From positions 1-55,895 of the forward strand of contig JAFMML010000013.1 in NCBI GenBank assembly GCA_017859745.1: DNA of 55,895 bases, written 5' to 3'. The DNA comes from Planctomycetota bacterium. Lineage in GTDB: Bacteria; Planctomycetota; Phycisphaerae; Phycisphaerales; SM1A02. The notes under the pieces were generated by a model. It had not been told where the DNA came from. It saw nothing but the letters and a program-made list of their open reading frames with translations, and searched no databases. The translations under genes were made by a program, and so were the position numbers. The stretch's first letter is position 1; every line of letters begins with the position of its first letter. Below, one piece after another: positions 21,445 to 30,041 of the stretch.

Positions 21445-22265
21445 GGGAGATCGCCCGTGCCGGTCCGCTGCACCACCAGGACCGGCCCATCGACCATCGA
21501 CCATGCCGGCTCGACACGAATCGCTGCACGCAGCGGACGCTCGGGCACCTCCCGGCGCTCGACCACTCGACCGAGGCGGAGTCCCTGCGCGGACATCGGC
21601 CAGGCCGGATCGTCGAGTCGGACCGTCGCACCGATCGCCACCCGTTGCGCGTCGACCTCGGCGACCCATCCATCGCCGTCGGGCTCGAGAAGGCAGAGCA
21701 CCTGCTCACCGACTTCGCGGCCGCCTCCCTCGTCGAGAATGCGGACCCGAAGCTCGACGCCCGACGCATGACTGGCGGGAACCAGCACGCTTCCGTTCAC
21801 GGCGACAGGATCGCCGATCCTCCCGACCAGCCGTCCACCGGACGCCACCACCGGATCGCCTGCGGCGATGCCGTGTCGTTGGCCGACGTTCAGGGTGGCG
21901 ATGCCACTCGGATCGACGGCGATCACCCGTGCCGCAGCCGGTCGCGGCGAGGGCTCGGCACGACGCGGCAGGCCCTCCAGCACCTCGATCGCCTCGTGGG
22001 CGAACTCGAGTTCGGATCGAAGTCGCTGCACGAGCGCCAGCAACTCGTCCCGCTCCTCGGCGAGCGTGACCGCGTCGGCCTGTGGGGTCGGGGTCGGCGG
22101 TCTCAGCCACGACGCGGCCGCCACGCCGAAGTGCGCCAGCGGGCGAAGAGGCAGCCAGAGCACCGAGGACGCCTCGTTGGTCCAGACCAGAAATCGCGCC
22201 GGTGCCAGCGCGAGGCAGGCGACGGCCAGGGCGGGAATCAGCGGGGTTCGAAGTCCGTCGAGCAT
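21441..22265 (-). CDS. mreC: Rod-shape protein MreC
   Basis: 274 residues. One N-terminal membrane segment (about 10-28), a coiled coil (about 70-110, VTLAEERDELLALVQRLRSE), then two beta-barrel subdomains with the MreC pattern (RVIAVDPSGIATLNVGQRHG, GDPVVASGGRLVGRIG). It links the cytoplasmic MreB filament to peptidoglycan synthases in the periplasm. It lies 43 bases after mreB and overlaps mreD by 4. Confidence 0.9.
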   Translation of the reverse strand: MLDGLRTPLIPALAVACLALAPARFLVWTNEASSVLWLPLRPLAHFGVAAASWLRPPTPTPQADAVTLAEERDELLALVQRLRSELEFAHEAIEVLEGLPRRAEPSPRPAAARVIAVDPSGIATLNVGQRHGIAAGDPVVASGGRLVGRIGDPVAVNGSVLVPASHASGVELRVRILDEGGGREVGEQVLCLLEPDGDGWVAEVDAQRVAIGATVRLDDPAWPMSAQGLRLGRVVERREVPERPLRAAIRVEPAWSMVDGPVLVVQRTGTGDLP

Positions 22266-22308
22266 GGCGGGAGCACTCCGCCGTCGAGGCGTCGCAGGAC
22301 GGCGGCGA

Positions 22309-23358
22309 TCAGAAGTCGTCGCGATCCGACTCGAGGGTCGCCTGATACTGCTCGAGGTTCTCGAGATAGATGCTCGTGCCTCGTGCCACGCAGGTCAGGG
22401 GATCCTCGGCGATGGTCACGTCGAGGCCGGTTGCGTTCGAGAGCTCCAGATCGATCCCGCGCAGCAGCGCTCCGCCGCCGGCGATGACGATGCCGTTGTC
22501 GACGAGATCCGCAGACAGTTCCGGCTCGGTGGCCTCGAGAGTCTTCATCACCGTCTCGATGATCGAGTTGAGCGGCTCCCGCAGGGCCTCGCGGATCTCC
22601 TCGCTGGTGACGACGGTCTTGCGCGGCAGGCCGGTGACGACGTCCTGACCGCGAACCTCGAGGGTGCGTTCCTCGCCGACCGGCGCTGCGGAGCCGATCT
22701 CGATCTTGATCCGCTCGGCGGTCTGCTCGCCGATCGTCAGCGAGTAGGTCTTGCGCATGTGGTTGATGATCGCCTCGTCGAAGTCGTCGCCGGCCACCCG
22801 CACCGACTGGCAGGTCGCGATGTCCGCGAGGCTCATGATGGCGACCTCGGTGGTCCCGCCGCCGATGTCGACGATCATGCTGGCTCGCGGCTCGGCGATC
22901 GGCAGTCCGGCCCCGATCCCCGCCGCCATCGGCTCCTCGACGAGAAACACGCGGCTCGCGCCCGCCCGCTCCGCCGAATCCACGACGGCTCGCTTCTCGA
23001 CCGCGGTGATGCCGGACGGAACCGCGATCACCACCCGCGGACCGAACAGCCAGCGACGGGCATTCACCTTTCGGATGAAGTAGCTGAGCATCGCCTCGGT
23101 GATCTGGAAGTCGCTGATCACCCCGTCCTTGAGCGGACGGACGGCGCTGATCGAGCCCGGCGTCTTGCCGAGCATCGCCTTGGCGGCGAAGCCGACCGCG
23201 GTTCCCCCGTTCAGAACCTGATTGGTCCCCTTGCGCACCGCAACGACCGAAGGCTCGTCGAGCACGATGCCCTCGCCGCGGACGCACACCAAGGTGTTGC
23301 AGGTGCCGAGGTCGATCCCCATGTCGACTCGGAACCACCCCATCAACGAGCCCAACAT
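22309..23358 (-). CDS. mreB: Rod-shape-determining actin homologue MreB
   Basis: 349 residues from the ATG at 23358 (GGAGTG upstream). An actin-like ATPase that forms membrane filaments and guides lateral cell-wall synthesis. Motifs: MGIDLGTCNTLV (phosphate 1), VAVPSGITAVEKRAV, MIVDIGGGTTEVAI (phosphate 2), EEPMAAGIGAGLPI, and GIVIAGGGALLRGID (adenosine). Length is normal for the family. This gene together with mreC and mreD shows the organism has a classical elongasome even though many planctomycetes have lost parts of the division machinery. Confidence 0.97.
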   Translation of the reverse strand: MLGSLMGWFRVDMGIDLGTCNTLVCVRGEGIVLDEPSVVAVRKGTNQVLNGGTAVGFAAKAMLGKTPGSISAVRPLKDGVISDFQITEAMLSYFIRKVNARRWLFGPRVVIAVPSGITAVEKRAVVDSAERAGASRVFLVEEPMAAGIGAGLPIAEPRASMIVDIGGGTTEVAIMSLADIATCQSVRVAGDDFDEAIINHMRKTYSLTIGEQTAERIKIEIGSAAPVGEERTLEVRGQDVVTGLPRKTVVTSEEIREALREPLNSIIETVMKTLEATEPELSADLVDNGIVIAGGGALLRGIDLELSNATGLDVTIAEDPLTCVARGTSIYLENLEQYQATLESDRDDF

Positions 23359-23433
23359 GGAAATGCGACACTCCGTTCGACGACCCGAGGCACCCGGACG
23401 CGGCACGCACCCGACCGGATCGGACCGTCCGCG

Positions 23434-23442
23434 ATCATAGCA
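23434..23442 (-). promoter_or_regulatory. Extended -10 before mreB
   Basis: Minus-strand TGC-TATGAT, matching an extended -10 (TGn-TATnAT), about 75 bases before the mreB start. No good -35 at 16-18 bases. Confidence 0.45.
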
Positions 23443-23492
23443 GCATGGTGCAAGTCGTCGTCCCGACGGGGCGACCGACGACCGGGTCGGAA

Positions 23493-23651
23493 TCAGCGGG
23501 AGGAGACGAGGCCGAACATGGATCCGGACTGATCCATGTTGGCAAGCATCACCCAGATCACTGCGGCGAACAGCACCAACGCCGCAGCGCCGAGCATCGC
23601 CGTGAACACGTTCATTTCGCCGGAAGAACCCCGCGGGCCACTGGAACTCAT
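23493..23651 (-). CDS. 52-residue single-pass membrane protein
   Basis: 52 residues from the ATG at 23651, preceded by AGGAG eight bases upstream; an ATG six bases earlier is too close to that site. A polar N-terminus (MSSSGPRGSSGE) is followed by one long hydrophobic helix (about 15-38, FTAMLGAAALVLFAAVIWVML) and a short polar tail. I do not recognise the family. It lies between the MreC-like coiled-coil protein and mreB, in the same direction, so a role near the elongasome is possible but not shown. Confidence 0.7.
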   Translation of the reverse strand: MSSSGPRGSSGEMNVFTAMLGAAALVLFAAVIWVMLANMDQSGSMFGLVSSR

Positions 23652-23706
23652 GGACATCGCTCCTGATTCGGTGTTTGGCGACGTGGCCTGACCGGCGAGG
23701 CCGGGT

Positions 23707-24591
23707 TCACTCGCCTTGACGGGCGGTGGCGACATGACCGACGGCCACGAGGCCCCGCGAGGGATCCTGCAGTTCCACGATGCCGACCGATCGGTTCACA
23801 TCCACGTCGAGGACCCGGAGATTGGCCACGTAGTCGGGGCCATCCGAGATCGTGAGAACCCAGCCCACCTGGACGCCGTCGAGCTGCCCGGCATCGATGG
23901 TGGCCAGGGTGTCCCCGGCATCCTGGACCACGTTGCTGACGACCGCGCGAAGGTTGCGATCCGCCACTCGACGAACTTCACCCGCGGCCGCGAGGTTCAA
24001 CGAGCCTCCACTGGCCTCGTAGCGAGCGATCGTCGACTGGGCGCGATCCCGCTCGCGCTCGACGCCCTTGAGCTGCTCCTGCAGGGACGCGTTCGCCGCC
24101 TGAAGCACTTCTTCGGAGTCACGAAGATCTGCCACCTGCTGCTCGAGTTGCACGAGCTTCGCATTCAGGCGGGCCTCGCTCTCGCGAAGCTGCTTGGCAT
24201 CCTGAACCAGCTTGTTGGTCAGTTCCTGGCTCGCCTCACCGATCGCAGCGAGACGCTCGAGCTTCGCCTCGACGCCCGCGACGCTGGCGGTGGTCCGCGA
24301 GAGCTCGCCCTGCAGCCTCTGGTTCTCGGCGCTCGCGGAGCGAAGCTGCGAGGCGACCGAGGACGCCTCGGTCTGAAGGGCCTTGATCTCGGCGAGCATC
24401 GACGCCTCGCTGGCGGCCTGCGAAGCCTGGGCGGCCTCGAGCGCCTGGTTGGCGGCGGCAGTCATGCTCTGCTGGCGTTCGAACCTCGCCTTGTACGACC
24501 CTTCGTTGCTCGCGTTGACCATGACCAGCGGCACCAGCATCACCACCAGCAGGGTCACGACGACGATCAGGATCTTGGTCAGGATGTGCAC
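23707..24591 (-). CDS. Membrane-anchored coiled-coil protein with MreC-like C-terminal domain
   Basis: 294 residues from a GTG at 24591, which puts a hydrophobic anchor (residues 4-27, LTKILIVVVTLLVVMLVPLV) right at the N-terminus. Residues 40-205 are a long coiled coil rich in Ala, Gln, Leu, Glu and Arg. The last 80 residues are a beta-rich domain (ATIDAGQLDGVQVGWVLTIS, VANLRVLDVDVNRSVGIVEL) of the kind also seen in MreC and FlgT-like proteins. Most of the protein should be periplasmic. Its architecture (anchor, coiled coil, beta domain) parallels MreC, whose gene lies about 1.4 kb downstream. Function unknown; a scaffold for the cell envelope is inferred. Confidence 0.8.
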   Translation of the reverse strand: MHILTKILIVVVTLLVVMLVPLVMVNASNEGSYKARFERQQSMTAAANQALEAAQASQAASEASMLAEIKALQTEASSVASQLRSASAENQRLQGELSRTTASVAGVEAKLERLAAIGEASQELTNKLVQDAKQLRESEARLNAKLVQLEQQVADLRDSEEVLQAANASLQEQLKGVERERDRAQSTIARYEASGGSLNLAAAGEVRRVADRNLRAVVSNVVQDAGDTLATIDAGQLDGVQVGWVLTISDGPDYVANLRVLDVDVNRSVGIVELQDPSRGLVAVGHVATARQGE

Positions 24592-24791
24592 TGAGAGATC
24601 TCTCGAGGGGGCTGCGCGAGTCCGGAACGGCGAGTCGCTTGAAACGACGACGAGGCTCGAAACCTTGGAAAGAGCGGGAAGAGTCGGTGAGCGGGACCGG
24701 TGAACCACCGAAGCACGCCACACCCCGCTCCACCAGTCGAGACCACCGCCGACAGGCGATTTCGAGGTTGTAGTCGGGTGTCAAGGGAGTG

Positions 24792-26546
24792 TCAACGCAC
24801 GCCCGTGGCATCGGCGACCGAGGAGGATTCGCCGGCCACCTTGAGGAGGTTGCCCGCCGCCGTGATCCGAACGAACTCCACAGGATCCGAGAGACGAGAT
24901 CTCAACGCCTCGACCGAGGTGCCGCCCCCCACCGCTCCGGCGACGGCACACCCTTGGGCTCGGAGCAGCGGGTCCGGCGCCTGCACCGCGTTGGCGGCGA
25001 TGGCTGCGGCATCGACCTGTGTGGCAAGGCCCAATTCGGCCAACGCCTGGGTCGCGGCCATCCGAATCTCGGGCGGCCGGATCGAGGTGCCCGAGGCCAG
25101 TACCAACCGCTCGAGCATCGGGGCTGCGGATCGGTCCCCGAGACGGGCCAGGATCTGGCAGGCGAGGATGCTGAGCTCGCCCTGCTCCACGGGGGCGAAC
25201 AACGCGGCTCGAATCGCCTCGAGCTCGTCGTCGTCTCCCAGCTTCACCAGCGTCTCGGCCCCCTGCAGTTCGACGATGCGGACCCGGATCGGATGGACCC
25301 GACGCATGCCCCGACCGAGGGAGTCTCGAATCATGCCGATCGAACTGCTGTCGCCGAGTTCGCCGAGCACGATGTAGGCGTTCGACCGGACCTCCGGATC
25401 GTCGCTCCGCACCATCGCGGCCAAAGGCGAGGGATCCGCCGGGCGACCGCAGCGACGCAACGCGTAGATCGCCGCAGCCCGGACCGAATCGGACCGATCG
25501 CGAACCAGCGGCTGGACGAGATGGGAGAGATCGTCGAGCCGGGCCCGGCCCACGCACATCGCCGCCACGAAGCGAACGCCACGGTTGTCGTCGACGAGTC
25601 CGCCGGCGACGTGTTCGCGAAGAAGACTCGGCCACGCGAGCATGCCCTCGAGGGCGTTCGCCCGGACCACCGGATCGGCGCTTCGAACGCCCGCCGCGAG
25701 GATCGCCGTCGCCGCCTCGATCGGGTCGTTGGACAACGGCCTTTCCGGACCGCTCGGTGCGGTGCTCGATCGGGCCGTCTCTCGAGTCCCGATGCTCGGC
25801 GGCGTCGAGGTCGGCTCGACGGCCTTCGGGCGTTCCGCGACCGACGCCGACGCCGAACTGGACGTCCGGGTCGGGTCCGGGCTCGTCGGCTCCGGAGAAT
25901 TCGAGTCCGCGGCGCTGGCGTCCCCACCCACGACGGCCGCCACGGCGACGGCAGGCGCCGGCTCGCGATCGGCGGATGGTGACGGAGCCTGAGGACCGTC
26001 GCGACGAGTCGTCGCCACGGCCCCCGCGCCACCGGCTGTGGTGGCGGTCCCGATCGAAGACGACCGGTCTTCGGTTGGGGCGGGTGCCGATGTCGCCAGG
26101 ATCTCCTCACGCTCGACCGCGGTCACGTCGGGTTCGGCGGCAAGGCTGGTCGTCTCGGAACCGGTCGCCCCCTCCCGATCAGGCGCTGCGCGTTCGTCGG
26201 TCTCTGGCCCATCCGGTTCGGCAGCCGCGGCGACCGCGGCTGTGGGCGCCGCTGGCGCCGGCGCCTCGGGCGGCGGCGTCTCGACGTCGCGTCGCCGGCC
26301 GCCCCGACTCCATTCGCTGGCGCCGATCGCGAACTTCGGCGACGGATCCGACGCCACGGAGGCCGCCGGGGACGAGGCAGAGGACGGAGACAAAGAAGTG
26401 GACGAGGAACTCGAGCATCCCGCCGACGTCAGGCCGAACGCCGCAACCAGCAGTCCTGTCGCCGCCACGCACACGCTCCAAGTCGAGCGACCACATCGGC
26501 CTCGGCCGGATCCGGGATTCGAACACGCTCGCGAGGTCTCGGTCAT
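24792..26546 (-). CDS. HEAT-repeat lipoprotein
   Basis: 584 residues. GGAG lies a few bases before the ATG. A signal segment (about residues 22-43) ends LTSAGC, a probable though non-canonical lipobox with Cys44. Residues 45-285 are low-complexity, rich in Ala, Ser, Pro, Thr and acidic residues. Residues 290-575 are tandem alpha-helical HEAT-like repeats (DPVVRANALEGMLAWPSL, GVRFVAAMCVGRARLDD, SDSVRAAAIYALRRCGRP, DDPEVRSNAYIVLGELGD). It is probably an exported, membrane-tethered protein-binding scaffold. It follows lnt, the enzyme that would complete its lipid modification. Confidence 0.85.
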   Translation of the reverse strand: MTETSRACSNPGSGRGRCGRSTWSVCVAATGLLVAAFGLTSAGCSSSSSTSLSPSSASSPAASVASDPSPKFAIGASEWSRGGRRRDVETPPPEAPAPAAPTAAVAAAAEPDGPETDERAAPDREGATGSETTSLAAEPDVTAVEREEILATSAPAPTEDRSSSIGTATTAGGAGAVATTRRDGPQAPSPSADREPAPAVAVAAVVGGDASAADSNSPEPTSPDPTRTSSSASASVAERPKAVEPTSTPPSIGTRETARSSTAPSGPERPLSNDPIEAATAILAAGVRSADPVVRANALEGMLAWPSLLREHVAGGLVDDNRGVRFVAAMCVGRARLDDLSHLVQPLVRDRSDSVRAAAIYALRRCGRPADPSPLAAMVRSDDPEVRSNAYIVLGELGDSSSIGMIRDSLGRGMRRVHPIRVRIVELQGAETLVKLGDDDELEAIRAALFAPVEQGELSILACQILARLGDRSAAPMLERLVLASGTSIRPPEIRMAATQALAELGLATQVDAAAIAANAVQAPDPLLRAQGCAVAGAVGGGTSVEALRSRLSDPVEFVRITAAGNLLKVAGESSSVADATGVR

Positions 26547-26612
26547 GGAACGCTCCGGTCTGCGGGGTCGGTCGGGGATCGTCTCCCCTCGAGTTCGGGT
26601 TATCGGCGGACC

Positions 26613-28352
26613 TCAGCCGCGGCCTCGACTCGAATCCCGTTTCGGCATCCGACTCCACCAGAGCCCCACCGCCGTCGCAAGCACCGCCAACAGCGCCCAC
26701 CGGTCGCCAACCACCGAGAACAACGGGTGCCGGTCGTCCCTGGGCAACTCCGCGAGGACCCATCCCGCAGCGGTGCCGACCCGATCGCCACGACCATCCA
26801 GTCCGGCCACGATTCGTCCGCTCGAATCGATGCCGGCACTGAACCCCGTGTTCACCGTTCGAAGCATGGGCGTCCGGTTCTCGATCGCCCGGATCGACGC
26901 CAGGCGCAGGTGCATCCGACGCGCCGCGAGGTCGTCGCCGAGCCAGCCGTCGTTGCTGGCGTTGACGAGGAGATCGGCCCGACGCCTTCCATCGTCCCAG
27001 ACGAGACGGCGGCACAACGAGGCCACCGTCGCCTCGAAGCAGATCGGCGTCGCGACGCGCACGAGGTCGCCTTCGGAGGTCTCAACCTCGAACCGGACCG
27101 GTTCCGATCCGGCATCGAGGTCGAAGGTCATCCCCCGGGCTCCGATGTCGAGGAGCAGTTGCTCCAGCCACTCGAAGCGGGAGATGCCGGGCATCGTCTC
27201 TCCGAAGGGCGTCAGCACGATCTTGTCGTACCTCGGAGGCTCGCGATCCCCGGGGGTCGGCGTCGGCGGCACGAGATACACGCTGTTGAAGTGGGCGTCC
27301 CAGGTCCAGCGGCCCTCCTCGGCTGCGAGGCCGACATAGACCGGGCTGCCGACCAGCAGCGGCGCTCCCGCCCGCCACGCCACGGCGTGGGCGATCTCGG
27401 CGAACAGCGATCCGGGGAAGTAGCCGCCCCGCTCGAGCATGTCGAGAGTCGCCGGATCGAGGCCGAACCCCGGGAGCATGGTCTCGGGCCAAGCGACCAG
27501 ATCGACCGGGGGCCCAACCTCGTCGAGCGCTCGCTGCGTGGCGTCCGCGAAGGCCGGGACGTCGACGAGTTGTCGCTCCGCCGACCATCCGATCTTGTTG
27601 TCGATCGGAAGCGCCGTCTGGATGGCGAGAAACCGACCCAGCGAAGGCGCGAGGTCCGCCTGCCCCAGGCGCCAGTGGCCGTATCCGAACGCCGCCGCCC
27701 ACATCGACACGGCCACCACGACGCCGGCGAAGCGCCGCCCGAGAGAGACGTGCGCGGCGCGGGGGCGGAACCCCTCTGCAACCGCACCCGCGGAGAGCGC
27801 CACCAGCAGCGTGAGGCCCCTCGCGCCGAAGAGGTCCGCGGCCTGGGCGACCTCGATCCAACCGCCGCTTGCCGTGACGACGCCCTGCCCCGCCTCGTAC
27901 CAGGGATACCCACCGAGGACGAACTCGCCACGAAGGACATCGAGCGCCACGACAAGCACCGGGAGCACGATCCAGAGCGGCCACCGGGCGGTCGACTCTC
28001 TCGCAGCGAACCGCCGCACCAGCCAAGCCAGCATCAGCGCCCACAGCGACAGGTATCCGCAGAGGAACGGATAGCCGGCGACCGAGACGTCGGCGATCCA
28101 TCGCTGCACCAGCAGCCACCACGCCAGATCGACGATGATCACTCCCAGCCAGAGAGTCCTCGGCGAAGAGGATCCCACCGCCGCGATCGCGAACAACGCC
28201 AGCCACGCGACGGTCGCGATGGGAACCTCCGGCGGCATGAAGGCCAACCACTTGGCACCCGCCGCCGCGACGAGCAGCAGCACCGTCGCGATCGCGCCGA
28301 AGCCCCCGGGGGCCGGACGATGGGATCCGTCGGCGACGGCGGCGGCGCTCAC
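26613..28352 (-). CDS. lnt: Apolipoprotein N-acyltransferase
   Basis: 579 residues; the GTG at 28352 overlaps the accD stop (GTGA). It adds the third acyl chain to the N-terminal Cys of lipoproteins in the inner membrane. The N-terminal third has several transmembrane helices. The nitrilase-like periplasmic domain carries the catalytic triad: Glu at about 290 (WPETMLPGFG), Lys at about 377 (YDKIVLTPFGE) and Cys at about 439 (TPICFEAT). A last transmembrane helix closes the protein. It is about 70 residues longer than the E. coli enzyme. Confidence 0.93.
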   Translation of the reverse strand: MSAAAVADGSHRPAPGGFGAIATVLLLVAAAGAKWLAFMPPEVPIATVAWLALFAIAAVGSSSPRTLWLGVIIVDLAWWLLVQRWIADVSVAGYPFLCGYLSLWALMLAWLVRRFAARESTARWPLWIVLPVLVVALDVLRGEFVLGGYPWYEAGQGVVTASGGWIEVAQAADLFGARGLTLLVALSAGAVAEGFRPRAAHVSLGRRFAGVVVAVSMWAAAFGYGHWRLGQADLAPSLGRFLAIQTALPIDNKIGWSAERQLVDVPAFADATQRALDEVGPPVDLVAWPETMLPGFGLDPATLDMLERGGYFPGSLFAEIAHAVAWRAGAPLLVGSPVYVGLAAEEGRWTWDAHFNSVYLVPPTPTPGDREPPRYDKIVLTPFGETMPGISRFEWLEQLLLDIGARGMTFDLDAGSEPVRFEVETSEGDLVRVATPICFEATVASLCRRLVWDDGRRRADLLVNASNDGWLGDDLAARRMHLRLASIRAIENRTPMLRTVNTGFSAGIDSSGRIVAGLDGRGDRVGTAAGWVLAELPRDDRHPLFSVVGDRWALLAVLATAVGLWWSRMPKRDSSRGRG

Positions 28353-29215
28353 TTGCCGGCGTAGTCGATGAGGCGGCTGATCTCGCTGCGGAGATCGGCG
28401 CGATCGACGATCCGATCCACGAAGCCCGACTCGAGCAGGAACTCCGAGGTCTGGAATCCCGCGGGCAACTCCTGCCGGATCGTCTGGGCGATCACCCGCG
28501 GTCCCGCAAACCCGATGAGGGCGCGAGGCTCTGCGATGATCACGTCGCCGAGCATCGCGAAGCTCGCGGTGACGCCGCCGGTCGTGGGATCGGCAAGCAC
28601 CGAGATGAAGAGACCCCCGGACTCGTCGAAGCGGGCCAGCGCCGAGGAGGTCTTGGCCATCTGCATCAGACTGAAGCCCGACTCCTGCATTCGAGCCCCG
28701 CCGGAGCAGCTCACGATCACGAGCGGCCAGTCGCGGTTGGTGGCCAGTTCGATCGCAAGCGTCGTCTTCTCTCCGATCACCGATCCCATCGACCCGCCCA
28801 TGAAGGAGAAGTCCAGAGCCGCCAGCACCACCTTGCGACCCTTGATGAAGCCGGTGCCGGTCTGGACGCCGTCGTTCTCGCCGGTCTTCCGCTGACTCGC
28901 CGCCACTCGATCCCGGTAGGGAAGCAGATCGACGAACTGGAGCGGATCCGCCGGGGCGATGTCGGCGTGGAGCGGTTCGAAGGTGCCCGGATCGATCAGC
29001 TGGGCCACCCGCTCGCGGGCGGTCAGACGACCGTGATGACGACACTTCGGGCAGACCTTGTGGTCGGCGTCGAACGCCTTGCGGAAGATGGTCTCTCCGC
29101 ACCCCGGACAGCGCAGCCAGAGGCCCTCGGGAACCCCCTTCTTGACGACGCGTGGCGTCGCCTCGGGGCGCTCGGCGGCGGCCGGTCGGCTGACGGGTGA
29201 CGAAGTCGGTTCCAC
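28349..29215 (-). CDS. accD: Acetyl-CoA carboxylase carboxyltransferase beta subunit
   Basis: 288 residues from the GTG at 29215, preceded by AGGAGG at ideal spacing; the open frame continues upstream but with non-coding-like composition. Transfers CO2 from biotin to acetyl-CoA, the first step of fatty-acid synthesis, together with AccA (not in the window). It has the N-terminal four-Cys zinc ribbon (CPGC at 36-39, CPKC at 55-58) and the crotonase-fold core (SCSGGARMQESGFSLMQM, DPTTGGVTASFAMLGDV, EPRALIGFAGPRVI). Length is normal. Confidence 0.96.
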   Translation of the reverse strand: MEPTSSPVSRPAAAERPEATPRVVKKGVPEGLWLRCPGCGETIFRKAFDADHKVCPKCRHHGRLTARERVAQLIDPGTFEPLHADIAPADPLQFVDLLPYRDRVAASQRKTGENDGVQTGTGFIKGRKVVLAALDFSFMGGSMGSVIGEKTTLAIELATNRDWPLVIVSCSGGARMQESGFSLMQMAKTSSALARFDESGGLFISVLADPTTGGVTASFAMLGDVIIAEPRALIGFAGPRVIAQTIRQELPAGFQTSEFLLESGFVDRIVDRADLRSEISRLIDYAGK

Positions 29216-29307
29216 ACGCTCCTCCTGAGACGGGGTCGGTCCCATCACCCCTTCAGGGGCGTCGTCCTCCGGACCGGTGGACAAAGAGTACCACCGACCT
29301 TGCGAAA

Positions 29308-30021
29308 TCAGGCGCCTTGCGGGGTCGATGCGGTCGTGCCCGCCCCGCGGATCGCCTCGATCTGGCCGCGGTAGTCCTCGCTCCCGAAGATCGACGAGGC
29401 GCTCACGAGGACGTCCACCCCGGCCTCGCGGCAGGCCGCCGCAGTGGTCGGGTTGACGCCACCGTCGACCTCCAGTCGCTGCTCCGGCCGGAGGCGAGGG
29501 GCGATCTCGGCCATCTTCTCCAGCACCTCCGGCATGAACGCCTGTCCGGAGAAGCCCGGATGGATGCTCATCACCAGAACCAGATCGACCTCGGCAATCC
29601 AAGGCAGCACTCGCTCCACCGGGGTGTCGGGATTGAACGCGAGGCCGGTCGAGAGTCCGGCCGAGGCGATCCTCGAGATCGCTGCCGCCGGGTCCTCGAC
29701 CGCTTCGACGTGGAACGTCAGGTGGTCGGCGCCCGCCTTCGCGAACGGATCGAGAAACGCCAGCGGATCCGTCACCATCAGATGCACGTCGAGGAACGTC
29801 TCCGGGCACGCCCGACGGACCGCGGCGCAGACTGCCGGCCCCATCGACAGGTTGGGGACGAAGTGCCCGTCCATGATGTCGACGTGCAGCAGATCGGCGC
29901 CCGCGGCGAGGACCGAGTGGCACTCCTCGCCGAGCCGCGAGAAGTCCGCCGACAGGATCGACGCCGCCACCAGTGGTCGGTGGGGCGGATGGGCGAGAAG
30001 GTCGCGGTGACGCGAGGTCAT
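29308..30021 (-). CDS. rpe: Ribulose-phosphate 3-epimerase
   Basis: 237 residues. Interconverts ribulose 5-phosphate and xylulose 5-phosphate in the pentose phosphate pathway. TIM-barrel motifs are intact: AASILSADFSRLGEE, LLHVDIMDGHFVPNLSMGP (metal-binding His and Asp), VHLMVTDP, SIHPGFSGQAFMP, EVDGGVNPTT and the phosphate-binding end of the barrel (SASSIFGSEDY; many homologues have a Gly-Ser pair). It lies 20 bases after the TlpA-like gene. Confidence 0.95.
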   Translation of the reverse strand: MTSRHRDLLAHPPHRPLVAASILSADFSRLGEECHSVLAAGADLLHVDIMDGHFVPNLSMGPAVCAAVRRACPETFLDVHLMVTDPLAFLDPFAKAGADHLTFHVEAVEDPAAAISRIASAGLSTGLAFNPDTPVERVLPWIAEVDLVLVMSIHPGFSGQAFMPEVLEKMAEIAPRLRPEQRLEVDGGVNPTTAAACREAGVDVLVSASSIFGSEDYRGQIEAIRGAGTTASTPQGA

Positions 30022-30041
30022 CGGGACGAAGCCGACGCCGC

